Assembly (NCBI RefSeq): GCF_002808045.1
Contig: NZ_CP025000.1
Span: 1,612,001 to 1,676,000 of the forward strand
Direction of reading: 5' to 3'
Length of the DNA: 64,000 nt
Origin: Idiomarina sp. X4
GTDB lineage: Bacteria; Pseudomonadota; Gammaproteobacteria; Enterobacterales; Alteromonadaceae
Below are positions 1-10,877 of the stretch, one piece after another. The translations under genes and the position numbers were made by a program. The notes beneath the pieces are model-generated. The model saw only the letters and a list, made by a program, of their open reading frames with translations. It did no database searches and was not told the DNA's origin. Positions within the stretch are counted from its first letter, which is position 1; each line of letters opens with the position of its first letter.

Positions 1-2188
<2,188 letters not shown>

Positions 2189-2280
2189 ATTCGCATCCTT
2201 ACTGTCTGAGCTAGGTCAGAGTCTAGCGAGCATAGCCGAGAAACAACAGGTTCTAGGGACGCCAACGCCGTCACCTTATT

Positions 2281-2310
2281 AATTGACGTCAATTGACATT
2301 GAATTATAAA
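2281..2310 (+). promoter_or_regulatory. Putative promoter with overlapping perfect 14-bp palindrome
   Basis: The sequence AATTGACGTCAATT (2281-2294) is a perfect palindrome. Its TTGACG (2283-2288) can act as a -35 box, followed after 16 bases by TATAAA (2305-2310). This would drive the PilZ gene starting at 2393. A palindrome sitting on the -35 box suggests an operator, but no regulator is identified. It could also be chance in an AT-rich leader. Confidence 0.4.
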
Positions 2311-2392
2311 TATTCAGCAATTACTTAAAAAATAGCAGATATTCGCTATTATGAATGCTTAATAAAATAATAATAAAAAAAGGACAACACTA

Positions 2393-3127
2393 ATGCACAG
2401 CGGCAAAGGGGTGTTGGCAAATAACCGCTTTCGGCAACCTGCTCAAATTACACTGAAGTCAAACGACGGGTACCAGACGTTGAACATAACGTTAGTTGGA
2501 CAGCAGTACCCGGACTATTTGATTCTGGAGCTTTCCCGACAGTATCGTTGGCAAGATATTCTGCCTCAGTTAAAAGCCAACAAAACATTTGCTTTTACAA
2601 CGGTGGCTGCCTCGGGTGAACAAGTGACCGGAACGGTCGACTTATTGAGTATGGCGCAATTTCCGCAAAAGTTGCTGTTTGTCAGCTATCCTCGAGAAGC
2701 GAACATTCAGTCATTGCGTGCGTCCCCCCGTATTCCTGTTAATTGTAATGCCGAGCTTCAGTTACATCACGGGTACGGTAAGGGAAACCGACTCGCAGGA
2801 ACAATTGTTGACGTATCGGGGAAAGGGGTCGGCTTTCAATACAAGGGCACTCAGCCGGCGTGTATTGACGATACAGACGACTTGCTTGCCAGTGTCACGG
2901 TGATGAGTTCTGAGTCCGATTTTTCGCTCGGACCTATGCATGTAAAAAGCCTGGACGTAGCAGGGCCTGAGGTTTGGCAATTCGGTTTAGCCTTTAAAAA
3001 TAAGCCCGACGACCTGCAAAATTTGTTAGGCAAACTACTGATGGCATCCTCGGAAGTGAAAGCGTTATTAAGCGATAACGATATTGGTTTTGAAACATCG
3101 GATAACACTTTACAAGCCGAATCTTAG
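2393..3127 (+). CDS. PilZ-domain protein, YcgR-like c-di-GMP receptor
   Basis: Probably a cytoplasmic c-di-GMP effector acting on motility or surface behaviour. The N-terminal half (about 1-100) resembles the YcgR-type PilZN domain. The C-terminal half (about 105-220) is a PilZ domain with both ligand-binding signatures intact: RASPR (109-113) for RxxxR, and DVSGKG (140-145) for DxSxxG. The ATG is preceded by AAAAGGA in an A-rich leader. It lies just upstream of rpsU with no strong terminator between them. The flagellar stator genes pomA-pomB lie about 60 kb away in the window, so the flagellar brake role of YcgR is possible but inferred. Confidence 0.8.
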   Translation: MHSGKGVLANNRFRQPAQITLKSNDGYQTLNITLVGQQYPDYLILELSRQYRWQDILPQLKANKTFAFTTVAASGEQVTGTVDLLSMAQFPQKLLFVSYPREANIQSLRASPRIPVNCNAELQLHHGYGKGNRLAGTIVDVSGKGVGFQYKGTQPACIDDTDDLLASVTVMSSESDFSLGPMHVKSLDVAGPEVWQFGLAFKNKPDDLQNLLGKLLMASSEVKALLSDNDIGFETSDNTLQAES

Positions 3128-3186
3128 TCGGTACAATTCAGCACCAATTTAAGCCAGTAGCGGCTAATTTTTAATCAAATAGATAA

Positions 3187-3423
<237 letters not shown>

Positions 3424-3470
3424 GAGCGTTTAACGACAATTTGAGTGTTCACTTTTTCGTAAAGTGCTGG

Positions 3471-3495
3471 AAGCCGTGACTTGTTGTCGCGGCTT
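3471..3495 (+). terminator. Hairpin between rpsU and dnaG (putative attenuator)
   Basis: AAGCCGTGAC and GTCGCGGCTT pair over ten positions with one G-U pair around a TTGTT loop. Only a short, interrupted T-rich stretch follows. E. coli has an internal terminator at the same place that lowers dnaG relative to rpsU. By analogy this hairpin may be a partial terminator. Confidence 0.6.
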
Positions 3496-3537
3496 TCGTG
3501 TTTCTGTTGATTCTTTAACTCTGAGACTGAGACGGCA

Positions 3538-5283
3538 ATGGCAGGCTTGATCCCTAAAAGCTTTATTCACGATTTACTCGAAAGAGCAGACATTGTTGAA
3601 GTCGTTGACAGCCGTGTTCCGTTGAAAAAAGCGGGCAAGAATCACCAGGCCTGCTGTCCCTTCCATAACGAGAAAACGCCGTCGTTTACGGTTAGCCAGG
3701 ACAAACAGTTTTACCATTGCTTTGGCTGCGGTGCTCATGGCAACGCTATCGACTTTTTGATGGAGTTTGATGGATTGCAATTCCCGGATGCTGTCGAAGA
3801 GCTTGCTGGCTTAATGGGAGTTCAGGTGCCCAGAGAGGAACCGGAAAACCCGCAGGCGGCGCAACAAAAACAGCAACAAACCCAAGACGATACGGCACTT
3901 ATGAGCCAGGCGGCGCGATTTTATCAGCATCAACTGAAACATCACGCACGCTCAGATCAGGTTATTGGTTATCTTAAGAAGCGTGGCCTGAGTGGAGAAA
4001 CAGTTAAGCGTTTTCAAATAGGCTACGCGCCAGACGATTGGGACAGCTTGCTGAAAACGTTTGGGCAAGGCGCGAAACAACGCCAACAGCTACTTGAGCT
4101 GAAGCTCATTAATCGTAATGACAAAGGTCGACATTATGATTTTTTCCGTGACCGGGTGATGTTTCCTATTCACGATCGGCGTGGCCGGGTGGTCGGCTTT
4201 GGTGGGCGAATTATCGAAGGTGACGGACCAAAATATTTGAACTCCCCAGAGACTCGGCTGTTTCATAAAGGCAGTGAGCTGTATGGGTACTGGCACATGC
4301 AGCAAGCAGCACGCCGGCCTGAACAAGTGGTGGTTGTTGAGGGTTATATGGATGTGGTTGCTTTGTCTCAGGCGGGTATCAATTACGCCGTCGCTTCGCT
4401 AGGCACAGCAACAACAACTGAACAGTTACAGCGTTTATTTCGTACCTCGCCGCGCGTCGTTTGTTGCTACGATGGCGACCGAGCGGGGCGAGACGCCGCC
4501 TGGCGAGCCTTGGAAAATGCGCTGCCGTTATTAAAGGACGGTCTGGATATGGCTTTCTTATTCCTGCCTGAAGGGGAAGATCCAGACTCCGTTGTTAGAG
4601 ATAAAGGCAAAGAAGCGTTTGAGCAGGCTTTAACTCAAGCAAAACCCTTTACTGATTACTTTTTCGAGCACCTTCAAGAGGGTATCGATGTCAGTACAGA
4701 TGCCGGTCGATCGCAGTTGCTAAGCACAGCTAAACCTCTTATTGAAAAAATAGCCAGCGGTTATTATCGCGACTCATTAATGCAGAGACTTGCCGAAGTA
4801 TTACGTCGCGAAACGTCTCAGTTAGAACGTCACTTTGATAAGCCGAGTTATAAGCGACCAGCCTCAGAAGCTATTAAGATGACGCCTATCAGAAAAGCAA
4901 TTTCTTTATTGCTTCAGTATCCGCAGTTGGGCACTACGATTTCGGTAAAAGAAGAGCTACAAGGACTGCAACTGAGCGGTATTGACCTGTTTATTGAGCT
5001 CCATAAGCAGTGTGCGAGTAGAGCAATGACGACAGCGCAAGTGCTGGAAAGCTGGCGTGACAGTAATTATTATTCAGCACTACAAAAGCTCGCATTGTGG
5101 GAGCATCAGCTTGATGACGAAAATATCGAACAAGAATTCTCTGATATTTTCGTTTATTTGATTGATCAATACTTCGAGCAAAGAGCAAACGCCCTCTTGA
5201 AAAAATCGCAAGAGGCCGCATTAACTAAGGTAGAACGGCAAGAATACCAAACAATTTTGCAGTATTTAAACAAGGCAAAATAA
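3538..5283 (+). CDS. dnaG: DNA primase
   Basis: Synthesises RNA primers for Okazaki fragments at the replication fork, working with the DnaB helicase. The domain order is normal at 581 residues, the E. coli length. It starts with an N-terminal CHC2 zinc finger (C40, H43, C61, C64). Next comes the RNA-polymerase core with a TOPRIM fold: E268 in VVVVEGYMDVV, and D312 and D314 in YDGDRAG. The C-terminal region, from about residue 440, corresponds to the DnaB-binding part. The Shine-Dalgarno sequence is weak, which fits the low primase expression known in this operon. It lies between rpsU and rpoD. Confidence 0.97.
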   Translation: MAGLIPKSFIHDLLERADIVEVVDSRVPLKKAGKNHQACCPFHNEKTPSFTVSQDKQFYHCFGCGAHGNAIDFLMEFDGLQFPDAVEELAGLMGVQVPREEPENPQAAQQKQQQTQDDTALMSQAARFYQHQLKHHARSDQVIGYLKKRGLSGETVKRFQIGYAPDDWDSLLKTFGQGAKQRQQLLELKLINRNDKGRHYDFFRDRVMFPIHDRRGRVVGFGGRIIEGDGPKYLNSPETRLFHKGSELYGYWHMQQAARRPEQVVVVEGYMDVVALSQAGINYAVASLGTATTTEQLQRLFRTSPRVVCCYDGDRAGRDAAWRALENALPLLKDGLDMAFLFLPEGEDPDSVVRDKGKEAFEQALTQAKPFTDYFFEHLQEGIDVSTDAGRSQLLSTAKPLIEKIASGYYRDSLMQRLAEVLRRETSQLERHFDKPSYKRPASEAIKMTPIRKAISLLLQYPQLGTTISVKEELQGLQLSGIDLFIELHKQCASRAMTTAQVLESWRDSNYYSALQKLALWEHQLDDENIEQEFSDIFVYLIDQYFEQRANALLKKSQEAALTKVERQEYQTILQYLNKAK

Positions 5284-5324
5284 CACACGATAATCAGCCT
5301 TTTCTAGCGTAAAAGACTGAATTC

Positions 5325-5333
5325 TGTTATACT
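5325..5333 (+). promoter_or_regulatory. Extended -10 promoter element before rpoD
   Basis: TGTTATACT gives an extended -10 (TGn plus TATACT at 5328-5333), 51 bases before the rpoD start. No good -35 box is seen 17 bases upstream, as is common with extended -10 promoters. It would allow rpoD to be transcribed independently of rpsU-dnaG. Confidence 0.45.
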
Positions 5334-5384
5334 GTTTGGTCATTTTGGGTATTCTACATTCACAGTCATGGGTGGAAAGTCTGT

Positions 5385-7217
5385 ATGCAGCAGAGTCGGC
5401 AATCGCAACTGAAAGTACTTATTGCGAAAGGCAAAGAGCAAGGTTTTTTAACTTTTGCAGAGGTTAACGATCACTTACCTCAAGAAATTGTAGATTCCGA
5501 TCAGGTTGAAGATATTATTCGCATGATCAATGACATGGGTATCCGTGTGTTTGAAAGTGCGCCCGATGCCGATGACTTGATGATGGCCGAAAGTGCTGCC
5601 GATGAAGATGCTGCGGAAGAAGCTGCGCAAGCCCTGGCGTCTGTAGACAGTGAAATAGGCCGAACGACTGACCCAGTGCGTATGTACATGCGCGAAATGG
5701 GAACCGTAGAGCTGCTGACTCGTGAGGGCGAAATTGATATCGCTAAACGCATTGAAGAAGGTATTAACCAAGTTCAATGTTCCGTGGCGGAATACCCCGA
5801 AGCCATTAATTTCCTGTTAGATCAGTGGGACTCTTACGAGGCTGAAGAGCTGCGTTTAACTGACATTATTTCAGGTTTTATCGATCCGGAAGAGGTCGAT
5901 GAAGCGCCTGTTGCTGCTACTCACGTTGGTTCTGAGCTACCAGACGAAGAGCTGGAAGACGAAGATGACGACGGAGATGATGACGAAGAAGAAGAGTCAG
6001 ATACTGGTATTGACCCGGAATTTGCGCGTGCCAAATTTACTGAGCTGCGTGAACAATACGAAGCGACTCGCCAGGCAATCGCCAAACACGGTCGTGACGG
6101 TGCGGACGCTCGTGTTGAAATTGATAAGCTGAGCGATCTGTTCAAGCAGTTCCGCCTAGTGCCTAAGCAGTTCGATCGTTTAGTAAAAGATATGCGCTCA
6201 ATGATGCAGCGCGTGCGTGTGCAAGAACGTATTATTATGAAGTTAAGCGTTGAACAAGGCGGCATGCCTAAACGTGACTTCATGAAAGCCTTTGCCGGCA
6301 ATGAAAACAGCATGGCGTGGGTTGATGCGCAAATCGGTTCGGGCGAAAGCTATGCCGGAACAATGAAAGAAACACGCGACGAAATTGAGCGTTGTGTGAA
6401 TAAGCTGGTCGATGTTGAAAAAGAGACCGGCTTAACCATCGGTAAAGTTAAAGAAATTAACCGCCGTATGTCTATTGGTGAGGCGAAAGCCCGCCGTGCG
6501 AAAAAAGAGATGGTGGAAGCCAACCTGCGTTTGGTTATTTCAATTGCGAAGAAATACACCAACCGTGGCCTGCAATTCCTAGACTTAATTCAGGAAGGTA
6601 ACATCGGCTTGATGAAAGCGGTGGATAAGTTCGAATATCGCCGTGGTTACAAGTTCTCTACCTATGCTACGTGGTGGATCCGCCAGGCAATTACTCGTTC
6701 AATTGCGGACCAGGCTCGTACGATTCGTATCCCGGTTCACATGATTGAAACCATCAATAAATTGAACCGTATTTCGCGTCAAATGTTGCAGGAAATGGGC
6801 CGAGAGCCGCAGCCGGAAGAACTGGCTGAGCGCATGATGATGCCGGAAGACAAAATTCGCAAAGTTCTCAAAATTGCAAAAGAACCGATTTCAATGGAAA
6901 CCCCTATTGGTGACGACGAAGATTCGCACTTGGGTGATTTCATTGAAGACAACACGCTGGACTTACCTATCGATTCGGCGACGTCTGAGAGCTTGCGTAA
7001 CTCAGTGCGCGAAGTGCTCGGCGGCCTTACCGCTCGAGAAGCGAAAGTCTTGCGTATGCGTTTTGGTATTGATATGAATACTGACCATACTTTGGAAGAA
7101 GTTGGTAAACAGTTTGATGTAACTCGTGAACGAATTCGTCAAATTGAAGCCAAAGCATTAAGAAAGCTTCGTCATCCAAGCCGCTCTGAGCAGCTTAAAT
7201 CGTTCTTGGATGAGTAA
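5385..7217 (+). CDS. rpoD: RNA polymerase primary sigma factor 70
   Basis: Directs core RNA polymerase to housekeeping promoters. At 610 residues it matches the E. coli protein (613) nearly end to end. Region 1.1 ([12 protein letters not shown]), region 1.2 ([11 protein letters not shown]), a non-conserved acidic segment around residues 180-210, region 2 ([19 protein letters not shown], then [10 protein letters not shown]), region 3, and region 4 with the [19 protein letters not shown] helix-turn-helix are all present. The ATG follows GGTGGAAAG. It is the last gene of the macromolecular synthesis block and is followed after 25 bases by an amidohydrolase gene that may be co-transcribed. Confidence 0.98.
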   Translation: MQQSRQSQLKVLIAKGKEQGFLTFAEVNDHLPQEIVDSDQVEDIIRMINDMGIRVFESAPDADDLMMAESAADEDAAEEAAQALASVDSEIGRTTDPVRMYMREMGTVELLTREGEIDIAKRIEEGINQVQCSVAEYPEAINFLLDQWDSYEAEELRLTDIISGFIDPEEVDEAPVAATHVGSELPDEELEDEDDDGDDDEEEESDTGIDPEFARAKFTELREQYEATRQAIAKHGRDGADARVEIDKLSDLFKQFRLVPKQFDRLVKDMRSMMQRVRVQERIIMKLSVEQGGMPKRDFMKAFAGNENSMAWVDAQIGSGESYAGTMKETRDEIERCVNKLVDVEKETGLTIGKVKEINRRMSIGEAKARRAKKEMVEANLRLVISIAKKYTNRGLQFLDLIQEGNIGLMKAVDKFEYRRGYKFSTYATWWIRQAITRSIADQARTIRIPVHMIETINKLNRISRQMLQEMGREPQPEELAERMMMPEDKIRKVLKIAKEPISMETPIGDDEDSHLGDFIEDNTLDLPIDSATSESLRNSVREVLGGLTAREAKVLRMRFGIDMNTDHTLEEVGKQFDVTRERIRQIEAKALRKLRHPSRSEQLKSFLDE

Positions 7218-7242
7218 GATATTCTCTGACACAGGAGGCAGC

Positions 7243-8031
7243 ATGGGTAATAACCGTGACAATTGGCCGAAACGTATTATTGACTCGCATTTGCATATTT
7301 ACGATGACGAGTTTCCGCTAATTGAAAACCAAGGTCATATCCCTGAGCCTTTTTATATTGATGATTATCGGAATTTAACACGTGGCCTGCCTATTGAAGG
7401 CGGTGTTATTGTGTCGGGTTCATTCCAGGGCTTTGAGCAGCGTTATTTGAAAGCCGCACTGGAAAATTTGGGTGACAACTTTGTAGGCGTGACCCAACTA
7501 CCAGGCTCTGTGAGTGATGAAAAGATTCAGCAACTGAACGAGCACCGCATTCGTGGCGTTCGTGTGAACCTGAAGCGTGGTGTTCACCGCGACATTGAAG
7601 GTATTGTTGAATTTGGTAAGCGTATTTGGGATTTAGCGGGTTGGCATTTGGAAATTTACGTCGACAGCCGCGAGCTTGACGACATGGTGCCTACGCTGCT
7701 GAAGTTACCAAAACTTAGCGTTGACCACTTAGGTATGGCTAAGTCGGGCTTGTCGCAAGTGCGTCGTTTAGCCGAAGGTGGCGTAAAAATTAAAGCCAGT
7801 GGTTTTGGTCGCACAGAAGTCAATGTGGCTGATGCTGTTAAAGCGCTATATAAAACTAACCCAGATGCTTTAATGTTTGGCACCGACTTACCAGGTACCC
7901 GCAGTAACCGTTCGTTTGAGCCTTCGGACATTACAACCATTGTGAATGCGTTGGAAAGTGCCGACGGTGGTGCAGATGCTGTTGATAAAGTGTTTTATCA
8001 AAATGCACGCGACTTCTACCAACTTCCTTAA
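7243..8031 (+). CDS. Amidohydrolase-family (amidohydrolase_2) metal-dependent hydrolase
   Basis: A predicted TIM-barrel hydrolase of about 262 residues. The metal-site signature HxH is at H16 and H18 (IIDSHLHIYDD), with a later DHLGMAKSG strand and a C-terminal FGTDLPG Asp typical of amidohydrolase_2 enzymes. Relatives include 2-pyrone-4,6-dicarboxylate lactonase and uronate-type lactonases, but the substrate here cannot be named. The chosen ATG has AGGAGG four bases upstream. An in-frame ATG at 7210, inside the end of rpoD, has no comparable site. It is probably read through from rpoD, with no terminator visible between them. Confidence 0.75.
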   Translation: MGNNRDNWPKRIIDSHLHIYDDEFPLIENQGHIPEPFYIDDYRNLTRGLPIEGGVIVSGSFQGFEQRYLKAALENLGDNFVGVTQLPGSVSDEKIQQLNEHRIRGVRVNLKRGVHRDIEGIVEFGKRIWDLAGWHLEIYVDSRELDDMVPTLLKLPKLSVDHLGMAKSGLSQVRRLAEGGVKIKASGFGRTEVNVADAVKALYKTNPDALMFGTDLPGTRSNRSFEPSDITTIVNALESADGGADAVDKVFYQNARDFYQLP

Positions 8032-8050
8032 TAAGAGCGAGTGACGCAAC

Positions 8051-9466
8051 GTGCAGTCACTCGCAAGCCACACCCGTACTAATCGCTGGTTCGCTATCGC
8101 TATTATTGCGATAGCGATAGGTGGTCTGCTGCTGACTTATTGGCAGTCATCCGGTCAATTAATCAGTCGAACGACAAGTAGCCTTGAGCAAACCTGCGCG
8201 GCTGTTCAGCGAACTGTTAGTAACCTCTATCCCTCTTCTGAAAGTAAGCAGCAAGCGGTTAGTAACCCCGAGCTTTTGTATCAGGCTATTAGCGAGTCTA
8301 TTCGCAATAAGGAACACACGCTTGGCGGCTTTTGGCACATTGAAAATGGATTCATGGGCTACGCGGTAGCCTCTTCACGTGGTAACTCGCAAGACAGCCA
8401 GTTAGCCGGAGCTGTCCAACTGGCTATAAGCTCCGCAGCCCGAAAGGCAATTGCTGATAATAAAGCTGCTGCAAATGTCACTGAGCAGCTGCCTATACGT
8501 GTCGTGGTGGCATGTCCGGAAAAACAGCACGCTGGGCTTGCCATATGGCTTAGTCATCCCATACAGCCGGTACAGAATTATTTTAGTGTCACTGCAAGCG
8601 TGCTATTTGTGTTGCTGGCATTAATTGGTGTTGCCATTATTGTGCGAGAGTCAGCGTTTAATCGGCGTTGGCACAAAGAGCGTGATCGCATTGTGAATGA
8701 CGCTGAAGATACTAGTAAAGCCGTTTCTGTGACCTCTGAAATAGGTGAAATACAGCCTTTCCTTCTTTTGTTGTATCAAGCACGCCAGCAAGTACAGGCT
8801 GCTGAGCGAGAACTCGAGAAAGAAGCTGACAAGCTTCGCCTTGCCTCTGAAAAAACCTTAGCCGGTCGCATGGCACGTTCAATGGCGGCATTAGCTTTGA
8901 GTAATTTGGAAAATATCGAGAAACGGTTAAGGGACAGTGATAGCGCTGAATTGAAATCTAAAGTACAAGAGCTTGTGAGCTTGTTTGAAGCCTTCTCACA
9001 GCTGTCGCCAGACATGCAGGGGCTTGATAAAAGCGACCTCGAGTTAGAGGCCTGGCTGCAGGATATTGCGGATTATCATGAAAGCTTTTCAGGTGAGAAG
9101 AACATTACCGTAACTTCTATTGTCGACGATAATATTCGTGTCACGATAAGCCCATTAGTGTTTCGTTTTGTTTTTGACTTCCTGCTTCGGCATGTCGTGA
9201 GGTTTATACCGGTTAACTCCGAAGTGCTGATACAGGCAAATATTGAAGGCGACTTTGTGAATGTGTCCGTGTGCGACGAAAGTAACGGCGTAGCCAAGAA
9301 AAACTTAGGTGCTATGTTCGATACCGATGACGTAAACCCGGACGCTTACGGCGTTGGCTTAAAAGTGATCAAAGACGCAATAAAAAGTCAGGGCGGCGAC
9401 ATAAATTACGAAAAACTTGAAAAAACATCGCGATTTAACGTGCTGATACCCATGACAAAAGGGTAA
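8051..9466 (+). CDS. Sensor-histidine-kinase-like membrane protein lacking a clear phospho-accepting His
   Basis: Two membrane segments (about 13-31 and 178-198) enclose a periplasmic domain of about 145 residues, as in sensor kinases. A charged helical stretch (about 240-315) sits where the dimerisation helices should be, but AGRMARSMAALAL holds no H-box histidine. The C-terminal part keeps remnants of the ATPase fold: DESNGV resembles a G1 box and GVGLKVIKDAI a G2 box, while the N box is not recognisable. It may be a degenerate kinase or signalling scaffold. The start is GTG, 19 bases after the amidohydrolase gene, with a weak ribosome binding site. No response regulator gene is adjacent. 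Confidence 0.6.
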   Translation: MQSLASHTRTNRWFAIAIIAIAIGGLLLTYWQSSGQLISRTTSSLEQTCAAVQRTVSNLYPSSESKQQAVSNPELLYQAISESIRNKEHTLGGFWHIENGFMGYAVASSRGNSQDSQLAGAVQLAISSAARKAIADNKAAANVTEQLPIRVVVACPEKQHAGLAIWLSHPIQPVQNYFSVTASVLFVLLALIGVAIIVRESAFNRRWHKERDRIVNDAEDTSKAVSVTSEIGEIQPFLLLLYQARQQVQAAERELEKEADKLRLASEKTLAGRMARSMAALALSNLENIEKRLRDSDSAELKSKVQELVSLFEAFSQLSPDMQGLDKSDLELEAWLQDIADYHESFSGEKNITVTSIVDDNIRVTISPLVFRFVFDFLLRHVVRFIPVNSEVLIQANIEGDFVNVSVCDESNGVAKKNLGAMFDTDDVNPDAYGVGLKVIKDAIKSQGGDINYEKLEKTSRFNVLIPMTKG

Positions 9467-9480
9467 AAAGTTCGTATAAT
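9452..9480 (+). promoter_or_regulatory. Sigma-70 promoter of the tRNA-Met gene
   Basis: ATGACA (9452-9457) and a perfect TATAAT (9475-9480) are separated by exactly 17 bases. A GC-rich discriminator (CTGCGCCGC) follows, as is typical of stringently controlled stable-RNA promoters. The -35 box lies within the last codons of the preceding kinase-like gene. The mature tRNA starts 33 bases after the -10 box. Confidence 0.8.
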
Positions 9481-9512
9481 CTGCGCCGCTTTCAAGCATT
9501 CCAACCAGAAAT

Positions 9513-9588
9513 GGCCCCTTAGCTCAGTGGTTAGAGCACCCGACTCATAATCGGTTGGTCCGCAGTTCAAATCTGCGAGGGGCCACCA
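9513..9588 (+). tRNA. tRNA-Met (elongator, anticodon CAT)
   Basis: A complete 76-base cloverleaf with encoded CCA. Acceptor stem GGCCCCT/AGGGGCC, D arm GCTC/GAGC, anticodon loop CTCATAA with CAT at 9546-9548 (position 34 of the tRNA), and T arm CGCAG/CTGCG around TTCAAAT. The acceptor pairs fully at 1-72, which rules out initiator tRNA. The loop is identical to E. coli elongator tRNA-Met. A CAT anticodon could also be tRNA-Ile2 (lysidine-modified), but the acceptor and anticodon arm favour Met. The 27-43 position reads C-T, a mismatch at the top of the anticodon stem. Confidence 0.95.
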
Positions 9589-9716
9589 CTCTGTTTATTC
9601 TCTATCTAAATGCCCTAACATTGACCAAAGTCACTTATACTGCCAGTTATGCCGATTAAACAGTGCATCAAAAGTTGTACCATGCCTGCACATCATTAAG
9701 AATTTAGGTCAGTATC

Positions 9717-10286
9717 ATGTCAGTTGATATCAATAATCGTTACGGGCTAAACCCTGCGCACAGTGAAGTTATAGAAGCATGTAATGCGATAAAGCCTTGT
9801 AAAGCGCTCGATATGGGCTGTTCAAATGGGCGTAATGCGTTGTACCTGAGTCAACTCGGTTTTGATGTAACCGCAGTAGATAATAACCCTGACGCCATCA
9901 ATATGTTGCGGCAAATTGCCAGTGAAGAGAACCTCGATAATATCGACGCCCGCATCTACGATATTAATGATGCGAAGCTAACTGACGAGTATGGATTGAT
10001 AGCCTGCACGGTAACGCTCATGTTCGTTAACCCGGCAAACGTGGATGAGGTTATTAAAAATATGCAATCTCATACTCAGCCAGGCGGCTACAATTTAATT
10101 GTTTGTGCGATGGATACCACTGAGTACCCATGCCCGGTTCCGTTTCCTTTTACCTTTCAAACAGGGCAGTTGCGCAGCGCATACGAGGAGTGGGAATTAC
10201 TCAAGTACAATGAAGATGTCGGCACTATGCATAATGGTGCAACACTTCAGTTTGCAACGATGCTGGCGCGCAAACCGGCCGAATAA
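9717..10286 (+). CDS. tehB: TehB-type SAM-dependent methyltransferase (tellurite resistance)
   Basis: At 189 residues it aligns over its whole length with E. coli TehB. It has an N-terminal YGLNPAHSEVIEA segment, SAM motif I LDMGCSNGRN (31-40), KPGGYNLIV-like QPGGYNLIV, MDTTEYPCPVPFPFTF and the C-terminal YNEDVGTMH and FATMLARK. TehB methylates tellurite and related metalloids in the cytoplasm. No tehA permease gene is next to it. It lies between the tRNA gene and a cytochrome gene, with a two-base gap to a spurious upstream extension of the latter. Confidence 0.9.
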   Translation: MSVDINNRYGLNPAHSEVIEACNAIKPCKALDMGCSNGRNALYLSQLGFDVTAVDNNPDAINMLRQIASEENLDNIDARIYDINDAKLTDEYGLIACTVTLMFVNPANVDEVIKNMQSHTQPGGYNLIVCAMDTTEYPCPVPFPFTFQTGQLRSAYEEWELLKYNEDVGTMHNGATLQFATMLARKPAE

Positions 10287-10324
10287 ACGTGTTTAGACAC
10301 GACAAACTAGGTAAGGAGCTATTT

Positions 10325-10792
10325 ATGAAATACCGTCAGAAAGTTGGTTATATCAGTTTAGCGTTGGCGACAATTGGTCTGTCTTTAAGTACATTAGCTG
10401 CGGATCCTGTTACTCCGAATCTTACCGATAAGCTAAGCCGACTATTAAAACAAGAAATGCGCTCGGTTCAGTCTGCAATGGCCACTATCCATGTTTCTAT
10501 GGTGACCGGTGACCATGAACAGGTCGCAACTCAGGCTCAACAGATACATGACAGCTTCATACTGAAGCAATCTCTGACGAAGCAGGATAAAAAAGACCTA
10601 ATGTCGGCCGTTCCGAAGGGCTTTGTGAAGCTGGATAAAGACTTTCACCGACTAGCAGCAGGGCTGGCTGAGGCGGCGAAAGACAAAGATACTCAAAAAC
10701 AATATGAACTTTATAACGAAATGACGGGTAGCTGTATTGCTTGTCATAGCAAATATGTATCTGATCGCTTTGATGGCTTAGCAGAGCAGTAA
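10325..10792 (+). CDS. Periplasmic class II cytochrome c (c'/c556 type)
   Basis: A predicted exported mono-haem cytochrome of 155 residues. An N-terminal signal peptide ends near ALA of STLAADP (about residue 26). The mature part is helical, and the single haem motif CIACH (137-141) sits near the C-terminus, as in cytochromes c' and c556. The ATG is chosen because AAGGAG lies six bases upstream. A GTG 36 bases earlier would add a non-hydrophobic extension before the signal peptide. It may handle electron transfer or bind NO or other small ligands. The partner is unknown. Confidence 0.8.
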   Translation: MKYRQKVGYISLALATIGLSLSTLAADPVTPNLTDKLSRLLKQEMRSVQSAMATIHVSMVTGDHEQVATQAQQIHDSFILKQSLTKQDKKDLMSAVPKGFVKLDKDFHRLAAGLAEAAKDKDTQKQYELYNEMTGSCIACHSKYVSDRFDGLAEQ

Positions 10793-10806
10793 CTCTTGTG
10801 AGTATT

Positions 10807-10835
10807 CCGGTGGCCAACATACTTTGGGCCACCGG
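10807..10835. terminator. Strong hairpin between convergent genes
   Basis: CCGGTGGCC (10807-10815) and GGCCACCGG (10827-10835) form a perfect nine-pair stem with an 11-base loop, between the convergent cytochrome and TonB-receptor genes. Neither side has a clear T-run, so it may be a processing or barrier hairpin rather than a classic intrinsic terminator. Confidence 0.45.
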
Positions 10836-10877
10836 TCAGTAAGGGCTCTGCTATCGCTTTTCCCGCATCAGTGAGAT

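Noticed and set aside
5475..6313. Several long antisense open frames across rpoD
   Set aside because: They are mirror frames of a strongly conserved gene with low-complexity Ser-rich translations and no ribosome sites.
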